Source: GWE2-40-63 sp050251815 (lineage in GTDB: Bacteria; Bacteroidota; Bacteroidia; Bacteroidales; SZUA-534). Taken from it: a stretch of 25,976 nucleotides of DNA. The stretch lies in contig JBFWMB010000057.1 of the NCBI GenBank assembly GCA_050251815.1, forward strand, positions 1-25,976, read 5' to 3'. This document shows, in pieces, positions 21,159 through 25,976 of the stretch (its first letter is position 1; each line of letters begins with the position of its first letter). Made by a program: the position numbers and the translations under genes. The notes under the pieces are model-generated. The model made no database searches and was not told the DNA's origin. It was given only the letters and a program-made list of their open reading frames with translations.

Positions 21159-22226
21159 TTATTGTTTATTGTCGATTGCAAGCATCTCCTTTTTTGGGAA
21201 AAGTAGCGATAGCACCACACTGCCTACCAGTACAATCAAAATAAAATACAGCGAATGTACCGACTTAAACCCTACCGATTCGAGCCAGGTGTGGGCCAGT
21301 AGTTTTACTCCTACAAAAGTCAGCAGGATTGAAATGCCAATCTTTAGGTAATGGAACATGTCGACCACATGAATCAGTAAAAAGAACAGGCTACGCAAGC
21401 CCAGAATAGCAAAAATATTTGAGAAGAAAACCACATAAGGATCGCGGGTTACCGAAAAAATGGCCGGGATGGAGTCGGTGGCAAAAATCAAATCGGTGAA
21501 TTCAACCATCATCAACACAATAAAAAGCGGGGTGATGTATAAAATTCCTTTTTTTCGGATGAAAAACTTGTTTCCCACATAGCGTGGAAATACCCGAAAG
21601 CGTTTCGACAGGAATTTAACCAGCGGGTGGTTCTGCGGCTCTATCTTTTCTTCCTTGTTTCGGTTTATAAACATTTTTATACCGGCATACACCAGGTAAC
21701 CTCCAAAAACCAGCAGAATCCATTCAAATTTGTGAATCAGCGCAGCGCCCGCAAAAATAAAGGCAAAACGTAGTACGATGGCTCCTAAAATACCCCAGAA
21801 CAATACCGGTTTGTAGCTTTCCGGTTTAACCGAGAAAGCACTCAATATCATTATAATTACAAACAGGTTATCAATTGACAGTATCTCTTCAATCAAATAC
21901 CCGGTAAGGTAATCGATGGTCATTGTTTTTCGGTAAAGAGCCAGTGCTTCGGGGTATTCAAGTCCTGAAATGTTGATGTGCGGCGTGTAGTCTTTTACAA
22001 TGCGGGCCAGATGTTCCAGGGTTTCAATGCCATGCACCTTTTCGCCATGCAGGTAGATAAAGCCGGCAAAGGCTATAGAAAGACTTACCCAGGTAATGGT
22101 CCATCCGGCGGCTTCTTTAAACGAAACAATATGGCTTTTGCGGCCAACTACCAACAAATCGAAAAGCAAAATACTTACAATAAAAACGATAAAAACACCC
22201 AGAAAAAGGGTCTCGGTACTTAACAT
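21159..22226 (-). CDS. TerC/Alx family membrane protein
   Basis: A 355-residue polytopic inner-membrane protein of the TerC family, members of which export Mn2+ or are linked to tellurite and metal resistance. The family's acidic membrane motifs are present: EEILSIDNLFVI (113-124, D119) and EFTDLIFATDSIPAIF (242-257, D245 and D251). Membrane helices are at about 8-26, 42-60, 115-133, 140-163, 168-186, 228-250, 264-288, 295-312 and 326-347. Between the second helix and the first acidic motif there is a hydrophilic segment of roughly 45 residues (61-105) that shorter family members lack. No yybP-ykoY-type riboswitch fits the short leader. Probably transcribed alone from a TATCTTTG element at 22249-22256. 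Confidence 0.9.
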   Translation of the reverse strand: MLSTETLFLGVFIVFIVSILLFDLLVVGRKSHIVSFKEAAGWTITWVSLSIAFAGFIYLHGEKVHGIETLEHLARIVKDYTPHINISGLEYPEALALYRKTMTIDYLTGYLIEEILSIDNLFVIIMILSAFSVKPESYKPVLFWGILGAIVLRFAFIFAGAALIHKFEWILLVFGGYLVYAGIKMFINRNKEEKIEPQNHPLVKFLSKRFRVFPRYVGNKFFIRKKGILYITPLFIVLMMVEFTDLIFATDSIPAIFSVTRDPYVVFFSNIFAILGLRSLFFLLIHVVDMFHYLKIGISILLTFVGVKLLAHTWLESVGFKSVHSLYFILIVLVGSVVLSLLFPKKEMLAIDNKQ

Positions 22227-22248
22227 AGCAGGAACTTAAAAATTTGCA

Positions 22249-22256
22249 CAAAGATA
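22249..22256 (-). promoter_or_regulatory. -7 element upstream of terC
   Basis: TATCTTTG on the minus strand matches TAnnTTTG, 22 bases before the terC start codon. No clear TTG lies at the expected -33 position. The implied leader is under 20 bases. Confidence 0.5.
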
Positions 22257-22309
22257 TAAATTATTGCTTCTTTTTTGTCGAGAATCGAAGGGCGTATTAA
22301 GAAATATTT

Positions 22310-22335
22310 ATAGGTTGAAACAGGCTACAACCTAT
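22310..22335 (-). terminator. Stem-loop after the HAD nucleotidase gene
   Basis: ATAGGTTG (22310-22317) pairs perfectly with CAACCTAT (22328-22335) around a 10-base loop, 7 bases after the stop codon of the HAD gene on the minus strand. The following bases are AAATATTTC rather than a T-run, and CAGGC with GCCTG offers an alternative pairing, so terminator function is only moderately likely. Confidence 0.5.
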
Positions 22336-22342
22336 ATGCCTG

Positions 22343-23050
22343 CTACAATAATTGCGTTAGTTCCACCAGCGATTGTATTTCGAATACAGGGTTTTCTTTA
22401 TGGGGAAGACCTTTGGGGTTGAAGTACACGGCATCCATACCAAAGCTTTGGGCCCCATAAATATCGTTTTCCAAATCGTCGCCAACCATCAGGCTTTCTG
22501 TTTTTTTTGCATTGACGGTTTTTAACGCGTACTCAAATATTTTGGCGTGGGGTTTTTGGTAACCGGCTTCTTCCGAGGTAATCATCTTCTCGAAAAAAGG
22601 TTCCAGCCCGCTGTGTTTTATCTTTACCACCTGAACTTCTTTAAACCCGTTGGTTAGCAAAAACAGCCGGTAGCCTTTGCTTTTCAGGTATTCCAGCACA
22701 TCGATGGCGTGTGGGAAAAGAGCTGTTTTCAAGGGGCTTTCGCTGATGTAATCGTCGGCCAGTTGCTCACAGAATGCGACATGCTCCAGGCCCATTTGTG
22801 TAAAGGCGTCGCTAAACCGTTTGATGCGGAGTACTTCTTTTTTTAGTTTTCCGTCGCGGTATTGCAGCCAAAGTTCCTCGTTAATCTGATAATAGATGGT
22901 TAAAAATTCGTTAAAACGTGAAAGCAGTTGGGGGGTGTAGCGCTCCACCAAATGATAGAGGGTTTTTTCGGAGTTGGTTTCAAAGTCCCACAGGGTGCGG
23001 TCTAAATCGAAATAGATGTTTTTATATTTTTTTGAAAAGTTTTTTTGCAT
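22343..23050 (-). CDS. YjjG-type HAD nucleotidase
   Basis: A 235-residue haloacid-dehalogenase superfamily hydrolase of the YjjG (noncanonical pyrimidine nucleotidase) group, which dephosphorylates nucleoside monophosphates and helps clear mutagenic analogues. Motif I is FDLDRT (14-19, nucleophile D15, acid D17), motif II LLTNG (131-135, T133), motif III lysine in YQKPHAKIF (K166) and motif IV VGDDLENDI (189-197). A helical cap lies between residues 22 and 105. Substrate assignment is from family resemblance only. Confidence 0.87.
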   Translation of the reverse strand: MQKNFSKKYKNIYFDLDRTLWDFETNSEKTLYHLVERYTPQLLSRFNEFLTIYYQINEELWLQYRDGKLKKEVLRIKRFSDAFTQMGLEHVAFCEQLADDYISESPLKTALFPHAIDVLEYLKSKGYRLFLLTNGFKEVQVVKIKHSGLEPFFEKMITSEEAGYQKPHAKIFEYALKTVNAKKTESLMVGDDLENDIYGAQSFGMDAVYFNPKGLPHKENPVFEIQSLVELTQLL

Positions 23051-23150
23051 GGTATACTTCTTTTTTGCTTTAGCGCAGCTAAGTTAAAGTTGTGTTAAAT
23101 GCGGTTTAAAGGAGGCAAATATCTGATTTTTTTTGGGATTTTTGAGACAA

Positions 23151-23951
23151 ATGAACAAACAAATCCTTATAGTTGCCTGCCTTGGTTTTATTTCCCTTGC
23201 ATCATGGGCTCAGGCTGATACCTTGGTGGTTCGTGTGTCGGGCAGGGTGCGTTCGGGTTCGCCCGATGCAGGACTGGCTTATGTGCATGTGGTAAACCAG
23301 CGCACGGGGCGCGGAACCATTACCGATACCCTGGGTTTGTTCTATTTGCGCATGCGCAGCAACGACACCCTGATTTTTAAAAGCCTGGGATTTGAAGACA
23401 AGCGCCTGGTTTTAAACGATACTTTAACCAGCAGCCTGCTGTTTGTTGAGGTAAATCTGATGCCTACCTCCTACGAACTGCAGGTGGTCGATGTGATTGC
23501 TTTATCGCGCGAGAGCCAGTTTCGGTACGATTTTATTCATATGAAACCCGATAACAGCCGCTGGGAAAACCAGCTTATAATTCCCGGGGTAACCAAAGAA
23601 AAATACCAGTGGATTCGCGACGAAGAAAAGTTCAATCCCAAAAAGAATTTTAGCGGGCCCTTTTCGGCTCTTTACTATAAGTTTAGTGACGAGGGAAAAA
23701 GTTTGCAGAAACTTGCCGTGCTTTTGGAACAGGATGAGCGCGAAGAAGCGGCAAATAAAAAATACAATCGCAAGCTTTTGGCTAACTTTACCGGGTACTC
23801 GGGCGAGACCCTCAATAACTTTTATACGTTCCTGAATCTTACCACCGAATTTGTGCTTCAGCAGAACACGTATGACCTTTACCTTTATATTCAATCACGG
23901 ATTCCCCTTTTTGAGAATACCTACGTGCAACGCGACAGTTTAGCACGATAA
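23151..23951 (+). CDS. Secreted carboxypeptidase-regulatory-like domain protein
   Basis: A 266-residue exported protein. The signal peptide runs MNKQ, hydrophobic stretch, ending LASWA-QA (cleavage near residue 20-22). Residues 27-115 form a CarboxypepD_reg-like beta-sandwich: RVSGRV start, AYVHVVN, the GTITDTLGLFYLRM core and FKSLGFEDKRL. The remaining 150 residues are charged and without a recognised domain. Such domains occur in outer-membrane and periplasmic proteins of Bacteroidetes, often at the N-terminus of TonB-dependent receptors; here no barrel follows, so the partner is unknown. The ATG at 23151 is chosen over an in-frame TTG at 23133 because it begins the signal peptide correctly. 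Confidence 0.82.
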   Translation: MNKQILIVACLGFISLASWAQADTLVVRVSGRVRSGSPDAGLAYVHVVNQRTGRGTITDTLGLFYLRMRSNDTLIFKSLGFEDKRLVLNDTLTSSLLFVEVNLMPTSYELQVVDVIALSRESQFRYDFIHMKPDNSRWENQLIIPGVTKEKYQWIRDEEKFNPKKNFSGPFSALYYKFSDEGKSLQKLAVLLEQDEREEAANKKYNRKLLANFTGYSGETLNNFYTFLNLTTEFVLQQNTYDLYLYIQSRIPLFENTYVQRDSLAR

Positions 23952-24078
23952 CACATGCTTGTTTTTCTTTGGGAGGGTTATTTGGTTTATTTGAGTCAGT
24001 ATTTTTTAAATTCAATAATTCATTTTAATATTGTTCTGTGGCAAAAAGTGTCTAATGGCATCGTAAATAGTAATTGAA

Positions 24079-25353
24079 GTGCGTATCCCAAAATCGAGAA
24101 TTAAATGGATGGTTTTTAGCGGCCTGCTTCTGCTGGCTGGCTCTTGTATTACAGTGTACGATACCATCAGTAATCGGAACTTTGCGCATCAGTATAATCC
24201 GGGACAGGCCTCACTGAATCCCGAATTTAAGATTTACCGAACCGCAACCGACGGATATCGTCTTTATTTTCGCTTGTTTCCGGGTGAGTTTACTTACGGA
24301 ACCAGCAAAAAAGATACGCTTCCCCACGCATCGGTGAGCCTTTTTTATCGGATTACCGAAGATTATGAATCGGTTGAAATTCTGGACAGCCTGACGCATA
24401 AGCTGCGCTTTGCCAACCGAAAAATGCCCCCGTTTATTGCCTATATGCCTTTAAAGCCACTGAGTAAAGGAAGTTATGTGATGGAGGTTTTTGTTACCGA
24501 CAGGATTGGAGGAAAAGTAATTTCAAAAGTCATTGAGCTGGATATTGAGTCGGCAGGGACTGACTACGATTTGTTTTTATTGTCGGCGAAGGGTTCTCCA
24601 AGGTTCCGTTCCTTACTTAGTATTACCGATACCCTTAGGATACGATGCGAACGATGGAAGACTAGTCCATTGCATGTTACCCGCTATTCTTTGGATACTG
24701 TTTTGCCGGCTGCACCCGATGCTGTTTTTACCAAAGTTGAATTTCAGGCAGTGGCCGATAGTTCGTGGACCGTAACCCAACACGATACCGTAATGTGGCA
24801 TTTTGACGAGCCGGGAATTTACCATTTTTCGGACGGGAATGAACCAGGAGGCAGCAAGCTGTTGTGTGGACCCGATTTTTATCCCGAAGTAAAAACGGCC
24901 AGGCAGCTTTTGCGTTCGCTGGCATACCTGGCAACACCACAGGAAATGGCTGAGCTCTGGAAACTGAATAATCCCAAAACAGCACTCGACACTTTTTGGC
25001 TGGCACGCACCAAGGGAAATGCCAACGATGCCCGTGAACTGATACGGGTTTATTACAACCGGCTCCAACTGGCCAATTATTATTTTGGCGGAAGTAAAGA
25101 AGGTTTTTTAAGCGATCGGGGGATGATATACTTAATTTTGGGAGCTCCCAATGCGGTTCGAAAAACCAATGAAGGCGAATACTGGAATTACGGGGGTAGT
25201 GCCAAAGATGGGCTGGAATTCTTTTTTTACAGGAAAACTCATCCGGTATTCGGAATATATTTTTATTTGGAACGGAAAGACAGCTATACGCGTGTGTGGA
25301 ATGAAGCCATAAAAACGTGGCGCGAGGGCGAAGTTTTTTCATTAAATTATTAA
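24079..25353 (+). CDS. GWxTD domain lipoprotein
   Basis: A 424-residue predicted lipoprotein: basic leader RIPKSRIK, hydrophobic stretch and lipobox LAGSC with C23 as anchor. The middle (45-240) is beta-rich and the C-terminal part (about 275-410) has the GWxTD-domain pattern: RELIRVYYNRLQLANYYF (319-336), GFLSDRGMIYLILGAP (342-357) and EYWNYGG (367-373). The name-giving GWxTD is GFLSD in this copy. The function of the domain is unknown. The start is GTG; an ATG at 24109 would lose the basic residues a signal peptide needs. rlmB starts 3 bases after the stop, so the two are co-transcribed. Confidence 0.87.
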   Translation: MRIPKSRIKWMVFSGLLLLAGSCITVYDTISNRNFAHQYNPGQASLNPEFKIYRTATDGYRLYFRLFPGEFTYGTSKKDTLPHASVSLFYRITEDYESVEILDSLTHKLRFANRKMPPFIAYMPLKPLSKGSYVMEVFVTDRIGGKVISKVIELDIESAGTDYDLFLLSAKGSPRFRSLLSITDTLRIRCERWKTSPLHVTRYSLDTVLPAAPDAVFTKVEFQAVADSSWTVTQHDTVMWHFDEPGIYHFSDGNEPGGSKLLCGPDFYPEVKTARQLLRSLAYLATPQEMAELWKLNNPKTALDTFWLARTKGNANDARELIRVYYNRLQLANYYFGGSKEGFLSDRGMIYLILGAPNAVRKTNEGEYWNYGGSAKDGLEFFFYRKTHPVFGIYFYLERKDSYTRVWNEAIKTWREGEVFSLNY

Positions 25354-25356
25354 GTT

Positions 25357-25976
25357 ATGTACAAGCAAAACAAACGAAACAACGACGATTTAATATTTGG
25401 AATCAGGGCTGTGATTGAAGCCGTGAACGCCTCGAAAGATATTGACAAGGTGCTGATTAAGAGGGGATTGAAAGGTGATTTGTTTAAAGAACTTATGGAT
25501 GTGCTTCAGGAAGCGAACATTCCTTTTCAATATGTACCCGAGGAAAAACTAAACCGGGTAAGTGGCAAGAATCATCAGGGGGTAATTGCCCAAATTTCGC
25601 CCATAACTTTTTCCGATATGGAGGAAGTAATAGCAAGCATTTTTGAACGGGGCGAGATACCTTTTCTTTTGGCCCTTGACGAGGTCTCCGATGTAAGAAA
25701 TTTCGGAGCTATTGTTCGTTCGGCTGAATGTGCCGGGGTTCATGCCCTTGTTATTCCTGAAAAAGGTTCGGCGCGCATTGGTTCCGATGCAGTGAAAACT
25801 TCGGCAGGTGCTTTGTTTAAGGTACCCATTTGCCGGGTTCCTTCCCTGAAAAAAGCTTTGCAATACATGCAGCAGAGCGGTATTTCAGTAAGCGGAGCAA
25901 CCGAAAAAGCTACCGATTATTATTATGCCAGCAATTTCTCGCTTCCGGTGTGTGTGGTTATGGGCTCCGAAGATAC
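25357..25976 (+). CDS. rlmB: 23S rRNA 2'-O-methyltransferase RlmB/TrmH family, 3' end outside window
   Basis: The first 206 codons of a SPOUT (SpoU) methyltransferase that transfers a methyl group from S-adenosylmethionine to a ribose in rRNA or tRNA. An N-terminal SpoU substrate-binding domain (FGIRAVIEAV 14-23, GKNHQGVIAQI 70-80) is followed by the catalytic domain with motif 1 DVRNFGAIVRSAECAG (112-127; N115 and R121 are the conserved residues), SDAVKTSAGAL (143-153) and motif 2 VVMGSED (200-206) at the window edge. RlmB is the most likely member. It is truncated only by the end of the window, and no stop codon is seen in frame. Confidence 0.92.
   Translation, partial: MYKQNKRNNDDLIFGIRAVIEAVNASKDIDKVLIKRGLKGDLFKELMDVLQEANIPFQYVPEEKLNRVSGKNHQGVIAQISPITFSDMEEVIASIFERGEIPFLLALDEVSDVRNFGAIVRSAECAGVHALVIPEKGSARIGSDAVKTSAGALFKVPICRVPSLKKALQYMQQSGISVSGATEKATDYYYASNFSLPVCVVMGSED

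Noticed and set aside
22227..22342. yybP-ykoY manganese riboswitch upstream of terC
   Set aside because: The -7 element at 22249-22256 leaves a leader of under 20 bases, and the gap shows no such fold or conserved riboswitch bases.

Overview
The window looks like the chromosome of a member of the Bacteroidota, perhaps a Marinilabiliales/Prolixibacteraceae-like marine or sediment organism (the order-level guess is inference). The reasons are the recurring -7 element TAnnTTTG with a TTG or TTTG -33 element, start codons with little or no Shine-Dalgarno sequence, and the gene families present: a TPR-containing sensor kinase, a GWxTD protein, carboxypeptidase-regulatory-like domains, a SiaB/SiaC pair, and a ComEC whose nuclease domain is degenerate. 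Most of the window is ordinary housekeeping chromosome. I see no phage, insertion sequence, CRISPR array, rRNA or tRNA gene.

Layout. 1-408 is AT-rich and without a gene; it holds a weak terminator-like hairpin and a sigma-54-like promoter. 409-4123 (+) encodes a VTT/DedA-like membrane protein, a TPR histidine-kinase-like protein lacking the phospho-accepting histidine, and a rhomboid protease. 4151-6400 (-) is an era-der GTPase operon behind a textbook Bacteroidetes promoter. 6641-7885 (+) is a DUF4407 membrane/coiled-coil protein that overlaps tail to tail with a siaB-siaC phospho-switch pair (-). 8923-11485 (-) carries an RluB-type pseudouridine synthase, a DUF362/ferredoxin protein and a small lipoprotein, each with its own promoter or terminator signals. 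11629-14016 (+) is glmM-ruvX-def, followed by a TPR lipoprotein, comEC, and then the potassium uptake pair trkA-trkH. After a repeat island come terC and a YjjG-type HAD nucleotidase (-), then a carboxypeptidase-regulatory-like secreted protein, a GWxTD lipoprotein and the start of rlmB (+), which runs off the window.

The most unusual part is the 1.27-kb gene-free island at 19893-21158, between the converging 3' ends of trkH and terC. It contains stretches phased at 7 bp (imperfect heptamers), a 420-bp array of twenty 21-bp units (three heptamers each) that is open for about 150 codons in one frame on each strand, and two 49-nt stem-loops of identical geometry, each followed by a T-run, whose 8-bp stems differ by a compensatory G-C to C-G exchange. 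It also has two copies of a spaced GGGGCTA-N10-ACCCC...GGGGTT element and several other C/G palindromes. This looks like a nest of several genome-wide small repeat families rather than a gene, but the covarying stem-loops could be a structured RNA or a terminator family.

How the genes work together: the clusters are mostly translation and envelope housekeeping (ribosome-assembly GTPases, rRNA modification, peptide deformylation, amino-sugar precursor supply), ion homeostasis (TrkAH, and TerC as a likely metal exporter) and DNA uptake (ComEC). The regulatory genes (TPR pseudo-kinase, SiaB/SiaC) have no recognisable output partner inside the window.
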